5,879 nt of DNA from an uncultured Mycoplasmatota bacterium (GTDB taxonomy: Bacteria > Bacillota_I > Bacilli_A > RF39 > UBA660): assembly GCA_900546715.1 (NCBI GenBank), contig UREA01000053.1:1-5879 (forward strand), written 5' to 3'. The translations under genes and the position numbers were made by a program. This document shows positions 1-5,879 of the stretch, one piece after another; position 1 is the first letter of the stretch; every line of letters begins with the position of its first letter. The notes below the pieces were generated by a model. That model saw only the letters and a list, made by a program, of their open reading frames with translations. It made no database searches and had not been told where the DNA came from.

Positions 1-1540
1 ACGATTGATAGAATGAACCACCACCACCACCAGCAACAATTACTCTTGCATAAAAAGAATCATCATTAAATCTTATATCTGTACCGCCGCCACCAGCACC
101 ACCGCGATATCCGGCATTACCGCCACCATTAGTACCGCCGCCACCAACTGCAGTATCGCTTTTTGTAGTTCCATATGAGCCTTTACCACCAGTATGAATA
201 TAAAGAACATCATTTTCATTTAAATATACATAGCCTTTAGAATAACCGCCTTTACCACCTGGAACAACTGATTCATTATATGAACCTCCTTGAGCCCCCC
301 AAACTTCAAGTAAATAATATCCAGTTTTAGGAATTGATAATTCCTGTACTTTATTAGAATAACTAAATGTTCCATTAAATATAAAATTGTTAGTTTTCAA
401 AATTGCAGATGTCTTACCACTAGAATCAATAGCATAAGCTGCAAATTGATAAATCTTACCATCTTCAAGATTGAAAGTATAACTTGGGGATGTTGAATTA
501 ACAAAAGTATCTCCATTATCACTAGAAAAATAATACATTGTAGGAGTTGTTCCTATATTACTATTTATCAAATCAATTGTAAATTGACCATTATTATTAG
601 TTACATTCATACTCTCAAGGATTGGTCCACTTGCAACATCAAGATAAGCAACACAACTTGTTCTACTTGTTGCTGCAACAACAACTCTTTGATTATCTAA
701 ACTTAAAGTCGATGTTCCTGTACAACTTGATTTTTCACTATTCAAATCATAGTAATAATTGCTTGGAATTGTATCTGCTTCATAATAAGTTGGGGAACCA
801 CTCTTAGCTTGTAAGAATATCTTTAGAGCAATATCCACATTTAAGGCATCCATATAAACATCACATTCAGCTTTACCTGTTGCTTCAACACTAAATAAAT
901 TATCTGCTGCTATATAAGAGACAGTCGCATTGCTTGTACAAGTTGTTTTTTCTTGATTTAGTTCATAACCAATTGATGGCATAGTTGTTGTTTCAAGTAT
1001 TGTATAATTTCCTGTACCTTCACCAGTTGTCGCATCAACATTTTCAGCATGAACTCTTAAGGTTATATCTAGATTTGCTGTTGAATCAAAATACATATAA
1101 CAAACATCATGTCCATAAGCAGTTATATCTGCTTCAAAAGTATTTGGATCATAATTAATTACTGAGCCATTAGTACAATAACTTTTGGCCGAATTATATT
1201 CATAACCGGCCTCAGGAATATATGGATATAATACATATTCTCCTTCTATAGCAGTACCATAATTTTCATTATCAATGTTCTCAACTCCATCAATTCTATC
1301 TTCTACCATTACTCTTAATTCAATATCAGCAATATCACCAGTTGAACCACCAACAATTGGAGTTACAGCTTCAACTTGATAAAATGCATAAGTTACAAAA
1401 ATCGAAATACACGCCAAAAGAATTACCACTACACCACCAATTAAAGGAATGCGGTATTTTTTTACTTGTTCAGTTATATCTTTATTAAATAACTTTTTTA
1501 TATCATTAACATATGTATTTATTTTATCTTTCATATGCAT
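1..1540 (-). CDS. Membrane-anchored surface protein with Cys-paired repeats, Fn3-like segment and glycine-rich (ALK/LTK-type) domain; partial, C-terminus beyond window
   Basis: No stop occurs from the start to the left edge, so 513 codons are visible and the C-terminus is missing. Residues 1-30 are short and basic. Residues 31-55 form one hydrophobic helix (IPLIGGVVVILLACISIF...), a signal anchor or an uncleaved signal peptide; VEA at 56-58 is a possible cleavage site. Three tandem repeats follow (about 69-152, 153-231, 232-302), each with a GY/YY-x-N-x-x-K-x-x-C-T motif and a second Cys 23-25 residues later (C122/C147, C201/C226, C273/C296), so disulfides are plausible outside the cell. Residues 305-385 look Fn3-like (SSDNGDTF, YQFAAYAIDSSGK). 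From 400 the protein has EVWGAQGG, GGKGGYSKG, GGGGTDIR and VIVAGGGGG, the signature order of the ALK/LTK glycine-rich domain (Pfam ALK_LTK_GRD, recalled, not searched). I chose the ATG at 1540 because AGGA lies 8 nt upstream; the in-frame ATG at 1534 is possible. Role unknown; adhesion or an envelope-displayed binding function is inference. Confidence 0.85.
   Translation of the reverse strand, partial: MHMKDKINTYVNDIKKLFNKDITEQVKKYRIPLIGGVVVILLACISIFVTYAFYQVEAVTPIVGGSTGDIADIELRVMVEDRIDGVENIDNENYGTAIEGEYVLYPYIPEAGYEYNSAKSYCTNGSVINYDPNTFEADITAYGHDVCYMYFDSTANLDITLRVHAENVDATTGEGTGNYTILETTTMPSIGYELNQEKTTCTSNATVSYIAADNLFSVEATGKAECDVYMDALNVDIALKIFLQAKSGSPTYYEADTIPSNYYYDLNSEKSSCTGTSTLSLDNQRVVVAATSRTSCVAYLDVASGPILESMNVTNNNGQFTIDLINSNIGTTPTMYYFSSDNGDTFVNSTSPSYTFNLEDGKIYQFAAYAIDSSGKTSAILKTNNFIFNGTFSYSNKVQELSIPKTGYYLLEVWGAQGGSYNESVVPGGKGGYSKGYVYLNENDVLYIHTGGKGSYGTTKSDTAVGGGGTNGGGNAGYRGGAGGGGTDIRFNDDSFYARVIVAGGGGGSFYQS
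17..31 (-). repeat. (GGT)5 trinucleotide run coding five glycines
   Basis: Five perfect ACC units on the plus strand read GGT x5 (Gly 504-508) in the glycine-rich domain. The surrounding 150 bases carry many GGT/GGC codons, so local GC is visibly higher than in the rest of the window. Unit-length changes here would keep the frame. Confidence 0.85.
635..1336 (-). repeat. Three tandem protein repeats of about 70-84 residues, two cysteines each
   Basis: Within the surface protein, repeat 1 (1336-1085), repeat 2 (1084-848) and repeat 3 (847-635) share a layout: a beta-like opening (IELRVMVE, ITLRVHAE, IALKIFLQ), a Pro near the middle, a (G)YE/YY-N-x-x-K block, then Cys-Thr, and a closing Cys followed by x-x-Y-(M/L/F)-D. 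Cys spacing is 25, 25 and 23 residues. They are diverged at the protein level and I see no near-identical DNA, so they are an old duplication, not a recent one. I do not recognise a named domain family. Confidence 0.7.
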
Positions 1541-1558
1541 CTTACCTATCCTATACTA

Positions 1559-1587
1559 ATTTTAATGTATTATCCCTTTAAAGTCAA
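1559..1587 (-). promoter_or_regulatory. Predicted sigma-A promoter of the surface-protein gene
   Basis: On the minus strand, TTGACT (1587-1582) is followed after exactly 17 nt by TAAAAT (1564-1559). Transcription would start near 1552, giving a leader of only about 12 nt in which the AGGATAGG ribosome site (1552-1545) sits almost at the RNA 5' end. GATAAT at 1576-1571 is a weaker alternative -10. Confidence 0.65.
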
Positions 1588-1629
1588 TTCATTTAATAAA
1601 TTTTTTAAAACATTTTACTATTTTTTTGT

Positions 1630-1635
1630 TATAAT
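1630..1635 (+). promoter_or_regulatory. Predicted extended -10 promoter of murC
   Basis: TATAAT at 1630-1635 is preceded directly by TGT (1627-1629), an extended -10 element. At 17-nt spacing the -35 position reads AAAACA, a poor match, so the promoter would lean on the TG extension. It lies 28 nt before the murC start and just upstream of the AGGAAGTGG ribosome site at 1651-1659. Confidence 0.6.
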
Positions 1636-1663
1636 ATATAATATTATTAAAGGAAGTGGTTTT

Positions 1664-3025
1664 ATGTTTAATGGTAAATTAGTGCATTTTATTGGTATTG
1701 GTGGTATTAGTATGAGTGGTATTGCTTATATTATTCACTCTCTTGGTGCAAATGTTACTGGTAGTAATATTGTGGCAAGTGATGTTACTGACAAACTTAT
1801 TAGTGATGGCTACAATGTCCAAATTGGACATCACCCTGAAATGATAAAAGATGCTGATATCATTGTTTATACGGCAGCTATAAAAGAAGATGATCCCGAA
1901 ATTATTGAAGCAAAAAAATTAAATAAAGAAATATATGAAAGAGCAGTATTTTTAGGTAAACTTTCTAAACATTATAAAAACACTTTATGTATTGCAGGTA
2001 CTCATGGTAAAAGTACTACGACTGGCATGGTTTCACTAATATTTTTAGAAGCTAAACTTAACCCTACTATTCAAATTGGAGCTATGCTAAGTGAAATTAA
2101 TGGTAATTACTATGTTGGTGATACCAATTACTTAATCATTGAAGCATGTGAATATGTTGATTCATTCTTACATTTTTATCCAACTGGCAGTATTATCACT
2201 AATATTGATGATGATCACTTAGATTATTTTAAAAACTTAGATAATATTAAAGCATCTTTTAACAAATTTGTTAATTTAATGCCAAATACTGGCATACTTG
2301 TTAAAAATAATGACGATGCCAACTCTTCAAATGTTGAAGAAGGTTTTAGTGGTAAAGTTATAACTTATGGTATTAATAAAACATCTGATTATGTTGCTAA
2401 AAATATTACTAAAAACGATTTAGGACATTATTCATTTGATATTTATAAAGATGATGCACTACTTACGCACATTGATTTGAAAATTAATGGTAAACATAAT
2501 GTTTATAATGCTCTAGCAGCTATTGCTCTATCCCATGAATACATAAGTGATATAAATATTATAAAAGCGGGATTAGAAAAATATCATGGCGTTGGTAGAA
2601 GATTTGAATACCTAGGCAACTTTAATGGCGCATATTTATATGATGATTATGCGCATCATCCAACGGAAATAAAAACAACAGTTGACTCTGTTAAAAGTGT
2701 TAAACATAATCATGAATATGCTATATTTCAAGGACATACTTATTCTCGAACTAAAGAACATTTAGATGAATTTGCAGAAGTCCTAGCTAATTTTGAAAAT
2801 GTTATTATTGCTCCAATATATGCCGCAAGAGAAACGAATACATTTAATGTTTCAGAGAGTATGTTAGTTGATAAAATAAAGGCGAAAAATAAAAATGTAA
2901 TTTATTTAGATACTTATGATAAAATAAAAGAATATATAAAAAACAATGTTCATGAAAAAGATTTAGTTATATCTATTGGGGCTGGAGATGCCAATAAAAT
3001 AGTTAAGGAATTAGTTTCAAACTAA
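1664..3025 (+). CDS. murC: UDP-N-acetylmuramate--L-alanine ligase (MurC)
   Basis: Cytoplasmic ATP-dependent ligase that adds L-Ala to UDP-MurNAc, the first amino acid of the peptidoglycan stem peptide. The 453-residue product has the normal family length and all three Mur domains. The N-terminal UDP-binding Rossmann fold has GIGGISMSGIA at 11-21 and TGS at 32-34. The central ATPase has the P-loop GTHGKST (112-118), EACEY (160-164), NIDDDHLDYF (180-189) and HNVYNALAA (278-286). The C-terminal domain has GVGRRFE (309-315) and DDYAHHPTEI (327-336). The EACEY and DDYAHHP forms are those of MurC rather than MurD/E/F. The start at 1664 follows AGGAAGTGG and begins MFNGKLVHFIGIGG as the family does; a 43-residue upstream extension from 1535 is low-complexity and crosses the promoter. 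The gene stands alone, divergent from the surface-protein gene and convergent with dus, overlapping it by 9 bp. Confidence 0.97.
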   Translation: MFNGKLVHFIGIGGISMSGIAYIIHSLGANVTGSNIVASDVTDKLISDGYNVQIGHHPEMIKDADIIVYTAAIKEDDPEIIEAKKLNKEIYERAVFLGKLSKHYKNTLCIAGTHGKSTTTGMVSLIFLEAKLNPTIQIGAMLSEINGNYYVGDTNYLIIEACEYVDSFLHFYPTGSIITNIDDDHLDYFKNLDNIKASFNKFVNLMPNTGILVKNNDDANSSNVEEGFSGKVITYGINKTSDYVAKNITKNDLGHYSFDIYKDDALLTHIDLKINGKHNVYNALAAIALSHEYISDINIIKAGLEKYHGVGRRFEYLGNFNGAYLYDDYAHHPTEIKTTVDSVKSVKHNHEYAIFQGHTYSRTKEHLDEFAEVLANFENVIIAPIYAARETNTFNVSESMLVDKIKAKNKNVIYLDTYDKIKEYIKNNVHEKDLVISIGAGDANKIVKELVSN

Positions 3026-3031
3026 TTCCTT
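3005..3031. terminator. Bidirectional intrinsic terminator: perfect 13-bp palindrome inside both coding ends
   Basis: AAGGAATTAGTTT (3005-3017), one central C (3018), then its exact reverse complement (3019-3031). As RNA it folds to about 12 bp with a 3-nt loop. On the plus strand TTTCTTTT (3031-3038) follows, a fair U-tract for murC. On the minus strand the hairpin is followed by TAACTATTTTATT, a weaker tract for dus. Both stop codons lie within the hairpin. The stem is AT-rich, so its strength as a terminator is inferred. Confidence 0.75.
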
Positions 3032-4012
3032 TTCTTTTAAAAAATCACGATATTCTTCTAAAATTTTAATTATTTCCTCACTACTTTTACACTTACAAAT
3101 ATTATTTTTAATTTCTTTATTTTCTGGTAATCCTTTTAAATAATTTAGTAAATGTCCCCTTATTTCTAAAACAGCTTGGGATTCGCTAGTATTTTCTATT
3201 AATTTATTTAAATGATATTCCATCATATCTATTTTTTCATTAAATCCAACTTTTTTAGGTAAAGCGCCCTTATCTAAATAATCTACACATTCTTTGATTA
3301 GCCAAGGATTTCCCATTAGTGCTCTACCAATCATTACAGCACTGCACTTAGTATCATCTAACATTTTTTTAGCATCATAACAACTTTGAACATCACCATT
3401 ACCAATAACTGGAATAGATACATTTTTAACAACTTCCTTAATTATATTCCAATCAGCCTTACCACTATAACCTTGAGCACGCGTGCGAGCATGAATACTT
3501 AGTGCTTTAGCTCCAGATTCTTCAATTATTTTGGCCACCTCTACAGCATTAATGTGTTCAGAATCCCAGCCACTACGAATTTTTACAGTTACAGGCACAT
3601 CTACTGCTGCAACTACTTTTGTAACAATCTCTCTAATTAACTCCGGATTTTTTAAAAGAGCTGAACCTCCACCAGATTTAATGGCAATTTTAGGAACTGG
3701 ACAACCCATGTTTATATCAATAAAAACATTAGGATACAACTCAATAATAATTTTGGCAGCTTCGGCCATAGTATCAGGATTAGAACCAAAAAGTTGCACT
3801 CCAACAGGAATAGTTATTTCATCAATTCCTTTTAACATTTCTAAAGTTTTAGCATTATTTCTAATAATTGCTTCACTACTAATAAGTTCAGTAAAAGCTA
3901 GACCTACTCCCAACTCCTGTGCAATAGAAATAAATGTCGGATTAGAAATACCCGCCATTGGAGCTAAAACTATCCCATTTTTAATCTCAATATTTCCTAT
4001 ATTCCATTTCAT
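3017..4012 (-). CDS. dus: tRNA-dihydrouridine synthase, DusB-like
   Basis: FMN-dependent, NAD(P)H-using enzyme that reduces specific uridines in tRNA to dihydrouridine. The 331-residue product has the usual length: a TIM barrel with APMAGISNPTF (17-27, FMN site), QLFGSNP (73-79), DINMGCP (99-105, with C104 as the expected catalytic acid), the GGGSALL turn (114-120), VKIRSGWD (143-150), HARTRAQGYSGKADW (174-188), IPVIGNGD (200-207) and IGRALMGNPWL (228-238), then a C-terminal helical domain (about 245-331) that contacts tRNA in the family. The motif set is DusB/Nifr3-like; the exact uridines modified cannot be read here. The ATG at 4012 is 8 nt after the aspS stop, with AGAGG (4022-4018) overlapping that stop, so the two genes are almost certainly cotranscribed. 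The gene ends in TGA, read as a stop. Confidence 0.95.
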   Translation of the reverse strand: MKWNIGNIEIKNGIVLAPMAGISNPTFISIAQELGVGLAFTELISSEAIIRNNAKTLEMLKGIDEITIPVGVQLFGSNPDTMAEAAKIIIELYPNVFIDINMGCPVPKIAIKSGGGSALLKNPELIREIVTKVVAAVDVPVTVKIRSGWDSEHINAVEVAKIIEESGAKALSIHARTRAQGYSGKADWNIIKEVVKNVSIPVIGNGDVQSCYDAKKMLDDTKCSAVMIGRALMGNPWLIKECVDYLDKGALPKKVGFNEKIDMMEYHLNKLIENTSESQAVLEIRGHLLNYLKGLPENKEIKNNICKCKSSEEIIKILEEYRDFLKEKELV

Positions 4013-4017
4013 AATGA

Positions 4018-4022
4018 CCTCT
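4018..4022 (-). promoter_or_regulatory. dus ribosome binding site overlapping the aspS stop codon
   Basis: AGAGG on the minus strand lies 5 nt before the dus ATG and shares bases with the aspS TAG (4023-4021). This fixes the dus start and suggests translational coupling between the two genes. Confidence 0.7.
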
Positions 4023-5334
4023 ATGGTTCTACCCTATTTGGTCCTCGGAATATAAACATTGTTTCTTTTAAAGATTCGGTTTCTAGTAACAACATAGTTA
4101 ATCTATCAACGCCAAAAGCAAAACCACCATGCGGAGGACAGCCATATTTAAAAAATTCTAAATAAAATTTGACATCTTCTCCCAAGCCTTTTTCTTTAGC
4201 TTGATTACATAATATTTCATAACGGTGTTCTCTTAGAGCTAAAGTTGTTGTTTCGCAACTTTTCCAAATAAGGTCTGCACCTTGTGGTATTCCATTTTCT
4301 CTTTTGTGATAAAAAGCTCTTTTCTTAGCACTAAAATCCGTAACAAAAACAAATTCATGACCATATTTTTCTTTGATGTATTTAGAAGCTAATTTTTCAG
4401 ATTCAGCATTCATATCTCCGATGTCTTCATAATTCATTTTAAAATTATATTCACTCTCTAAAACTTGATATAATTCTGCTAATTTGATTCTTGGAAAAGG
4501 TTTTTGAGGAATAACAACATCAACATTAAATACTTTTTTTATTTGACTCTCATATTTTTCTTTTACTTTCGTTAAGCCAGCAATAATTAAATCTTCTTCA
4601 AAATCCATTAATTCCTCAAGAGAATCTATATAGCTCATTTCAATATCAAATGAAGTAAATTCTGTTGCGTGGCGATAAGAATTAGAATTTTCTGCTCTAA
4701 ACGCTGGAGCTATTTCAAATACTTTTTCAAAACCACTGCACATAGCCATTTGTTTATAAAATTGGGGACTTTGAGCAAGATATGCCACTCTATCGAAATA
4801 TTTTAGTTCAAATACCTCAGACCCCGATTCACTTGCAGCACTAATGATTTTAGGAGTATGAATTTCCAAAAAACCACGATTTATTACAAATTCTCTAAAA
4901 GCATTAATTAAACAAGTTTGCACTTGAAACATTAAGGTATTCTTTTCGCTTCGCAAATCTAAGAAACGATAATTTAATCTAGTATCAATTAAGGCACTAT
5001 TACTATCTTTATAATTTATTGGTAGCTCTTCTAAACATTTGCTAGTAACCAAAATATCTTTAGGTATTAATTCCATACCATTTAGCTTTACCTTTTCATT
5101 TTCAAGTAATGTTCCAGTTATTTTAACTGTACTTTCAACAGTCAAATTAGAAACAATTTCATTTAATTTACTATTTTTCTCATTCTTTTCAATAGTTACT
5201 TGAACTTTACCCGTAATATCTCTAATAACTAAAAATTGTACATATTGTAAGTCTCTGATATTATCGACAAATCCTGCAATTGTTATTTCCTCATTAAAAT
5301 AATTGTGTAAATCTTTAAAACTTATCTTTTTCAT
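4021..5334 (-). CDS. aspS: Aspartyl-tRNA synthetase, archaeal/eukaryotic-type (short, no GAD insertion)
   Basis: Class IIb synthetase that activates aspartate with ATP and charges tRNA-Asp (and perhaps tRNA-Asn). The product is 437 residues; typical bacterial AspRS is near 590 with a GAD insertion, which is absent here. Residues 1-95 are the OB-fold anticodon-binding domain (AGFVDNIRDL, 20-29; FLVIRD, 34-39). The catalytic part has RFLDLR (123-128), motif 1 around GFLEIHTPKI (154-163), AYLAQSPQFYKQ (184-195), motif 2 FRAE...RHATEF (212-226) and motif 3 GFAFGVDRL (404-412). The AQSPQFYKQ form marks AspRS rather than AsnRS, in agreement with the GAC specifier upstream. By eye, K83 sits where discriminating archaeal AspRS have Lys and non-discriminating ones Pro, while the second determinant (Trp or His/Gln) is D24, so Asn-tRNA specificity is open. 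The start is the ATG at 5334, 5 nt after GGAGG (5344-5340); a TTG at 5370 would lie inside the leader terminator. Confidence 0.93.
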   Translation of the reverse strand: MKKISFKDLHNYFNEEITIAGFVDNIRDLQYVQFLVIRDITGKVQVTIEKNEKNSKLNEIVSNLTVESTVKITGTLLENEKVKLNGMELIPKDILVTSKCLEELPINYKDSNSALIDTRLNYRFLDLRSEKNTLMFQVQTCLINAFREFVINRGFLEIHTPKIISAASESGSEVFELKYFDRVAYLAQSPQFYKQMAMCSGFEKVFEIAPAFRAENSNSYRHATEFTSFDIEMSYIDSLEELMDFEEDLIIAGLTKVKEKYESQIKKVFNVDVVIPQKPFPRIKLAELYQVLESEYNFKMNYEDIGDMNAESEKLASKYIKEKYGHEFVFVTDFSAKKRAFYHKRENGIPQGADLIWKSCETTTLALREHRYEILCNQAKEKGLGEDVKFYLEFFKYGCPPHGGFAFGVDRLTMLLLETESLKETMFIFRGPNRVEP

Positions 5335-5581
5335 ATATCCCTCCATTAAAAAAACAGTTACTTTCCCCAAGGGACGAATAACTGTTAATCCGCGGTACCA
5401 CCCTAATTATTATATAAAAATATATAATCACTTTCTAAGATAACGGTTTAACCGACTTATTCTACTAATTTTTCAAATAAGTAGCTCATAGGTGTCTTTC
5501 ATTTGCCAATTATGTTATTTTCCACCAAACAATAACTCTCTATTATGATTTAACAAATTACTCTTCCTAGTCTTTGCTGAT
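5335..5581 (-). promoter_or_regulatory. T-box leader (tRNA-Asp-sensing riboswitch) of the aspS-dus operon
   Basis: The minus-strand leader of about 247 nt has the T-box order. The base of stem I pairs AGTAATTTGTTAAAT with ATTTGAAAAATTAGT (12 of 15 matches plus one wobble). AGAGAG near the 5' side and GGTGGAA distally resemble conserved stem I elements. The 3' specifier side reads GAAAGACACCTATGAGC, giving specifier GAC (5496-5494, Asp) followed by A. A short stem III (CGGT/ACCG) follows. The T-box motif AGGGTGGTACCGCGG is at 5404-5390, and CGTCCCTT (5376-5369) can pair with its AGGG to form the antiterminator. Uncharged tRNA-Asp is expected to stabilise the antiterminator and allow aspS-dus transcription. 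The UGGN base is U; with the G73 discriminator usual for tRNA-Asp this would be a U-G wobble. Confidence 0.93.
5348..5386 (-). terminator. Intrinsic terminator of the aspS T-box
   Basis: AACAGTTA (5386-5379) pairs with TAACTGTT (5360-5353); the inner CGTCCC can extend the stem with GGGG. A run of seven T (5354-5348) follows. The inner arm uses the same CCC needed for the antiterminator, as expected for a mutually exclusive switch. The T-run ends only 3 nt before the GGAGGG ribosome site. Confidence 0.88.
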
Positions 5582-5587
5582 AAAAAG

Positions 5588-5616
5588 ATTATAGCATATC
5601 AATTAATCTTTGTCTA
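5588..5616 (-). promoter_or_regulatory. Predicted sigma-A promoter of the aspS-dus operon
   Basis: On the minus strand TAGACA (5616-5611) is followed after 17 nt by TATAAT (5593-5588), with TGC directly before the -10 (extended -10). The start site would be near 5581, which matches the 5' end of the T-box leader. It lies only 14 nt after the stop codon of the upstream gene. Confidence 0.8.
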
Positions 5617-5630
5617 GCAAATGTTATAGC

Positions 5631-5879
5631 TTATTTTTCATCTTCAATTAATTTTTCATTATCTACATATTTATAAGCTAAATTGTTTTGCTTAGTAATA
5701 ACTGGCTTTCCTAATTTTTCTTCAAGGTTATCTTTAGCCACTTTGGCAACATTACCACCAGCTTTAGCCATTTCTTTATTTTCTTTTAAACCATGTGGTT
5801 TGTGTGTTTTTACAAGCTCCCTAGTAGCAATTTCTCCTAAATCTGTAAGAGCTACTTCTAAATCAGACATATTATCTCT
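5631..5879 (-). CDS. DinD/BRO-family-like protein, C-terminal fragment (5' end beyond window)
   Basis: Eighty-two codons plus a TAA stop are visible and the frame stays open to the right edge (RDN-MSDLEVALTDLGEIATREL), so this is the C-terminus of a longer protein; the Met at 5870 is probably internal. The text DLGEIATREL, HGLKENKEMAKAGGNVAKVAK and a LEEKLGKPVITKQN ending resembles, from memory, the C-terminal region of DNA-damage-inducible protein D and related BRO-N proteins of Bacillota, where a run like N-M-(T/S)-x-x-E-L and a 'GG-x-VA' block precede 'TGKxVxS/TxxN'. E. coli DinD acts on RecA filaments; whether this protein does is unknown. It could instead be a phage-type antirepressor relative. 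No hairpin terminator is visible between its stop and the aspS promoter. Confidence 0.6.
   Translation of the reverse strand, partial: RDNMSDLEVALTDLGEIATRELVKTHKPHGLKENKEMAKAGGNVAKVAKDNLEEKLGKPVITKQNNLAYKYVDNEKLIEDEK

Noticed and set aside
622..807. Plus-strand 61-codon open frame
   Set aside because: It lies wholly inside the minus-strand surface-protein gene, has no ribosome site, and its His/Leu/Gln-rich text is the antisense of that gene's repeat region.
1535..1663. 43-residue N-terminal extension of murC
   Set aside because: It spans both divergent promoters and is low-complexity; the ATG at 1664 has a good AGGAAG site and starts as MurC proteins do.
3017..3019. TGA read as tryptophan (Mycoplasma-type code)
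   Set aside because: No gene here has an in-frame TGA, all tryptophans are TGG, and murC implies a cell wall. Reading TGA as Trp would add only two residues to Dus, so this site alone does not decide, but the window as a whole does.
3531..4055. Plus-strand 174-codon open frame
   Set aside because: It is the antisense shadow of dus, whose reading frame carries every family motif; it has no convincing ribosome site.
5335..5370. 12-residue N-terminal extension of aspS from a TTG
   Set aside because: It would start inside the T-box terminator and read through its T-run; the ATG at 5334 follows a strong GGAGG.
5494..5498. AGA (Arg) as the T-box specifier
   Set aside because: It would be followed by C rather than the usual purine and would leave CACC after it; GAC followed by ACC fits the T-box pattern and the downstream AspRS.
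5589..5630. Direct repeat TTATAGC at 5589-5595 and 5624-5630 as an attachment site or target duplication
   Set aside because: Seven AT-rich bases are expected by chance here; one copy is part of the aspS -10 region and the other sits next to the stop codon, with no element between them.
5631..5870. A stand-alone 79-residue small protein
   Set aside because: The frame stays open to the window edge and the text resembles the C-terminus of a longer family; no ribosome site precedes the Met at 5870.

Overview
The window is AT-rich, uses TGG for every tryptophan in the genes I read and TGA as a stop, so the standard bacterial code (table 11) fits. Murein synthesis (MurC), an aminoacyl-tRNA synthetase under a T-box leader, strong AGGAGG-type ribosome sites and an uncleaved-anchor surface protein with a glycine-rich domain together suggest a low-GC Bacillota, probably an uncultured host-associated Bacilli or Clostridia lineage. 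The lineage is inference; no marker in the window fixes it.

Layout. Positions 1-1540 (minus) hold the first 513 codons of a membrane-anchored surface protein that runs off the left edge: cytoplasmic tail, one membrane helix, three tandem repeats with paired cysteines, a fibronectin-III-like segment, and a glycine-rich domain resembling the ALK/LTK type. A 123-bp divergent promoter region (1541-1663) separates it from murC (1664-3025, plus). murC converges on a dus gene (3017-4012, minus). The two coding ends overlap by 9 bp inside a perfect 27-bp palindrome that looks like a shared bidirectional terminator. dus is the second gene of an operon whose first gene is aspS (4021-5334, minus), an AspRS of the short archaeal/eukaryotic type. 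The operon begins with a promoter (5588-5616) and a T-box leader (about 5335-5581) with a readable GAC (Asp) specifier, a canonical T-box motif and an intrinsic terminator. At the right edge (5631-5879, minus) lies the C-terminal part of a DinD/BRO-like protein.

Functionally, the aspS-dus operon is a tRNA charging and modification unit expected to be switched on when uncharged tRNA-Asp accumulates. murC is a monocistronic-looking cell-wall gene. The surface protein is the accessory-looking and least understood part. I see no CRISPR array, insertion sequence, tRNA or rRNA gene.
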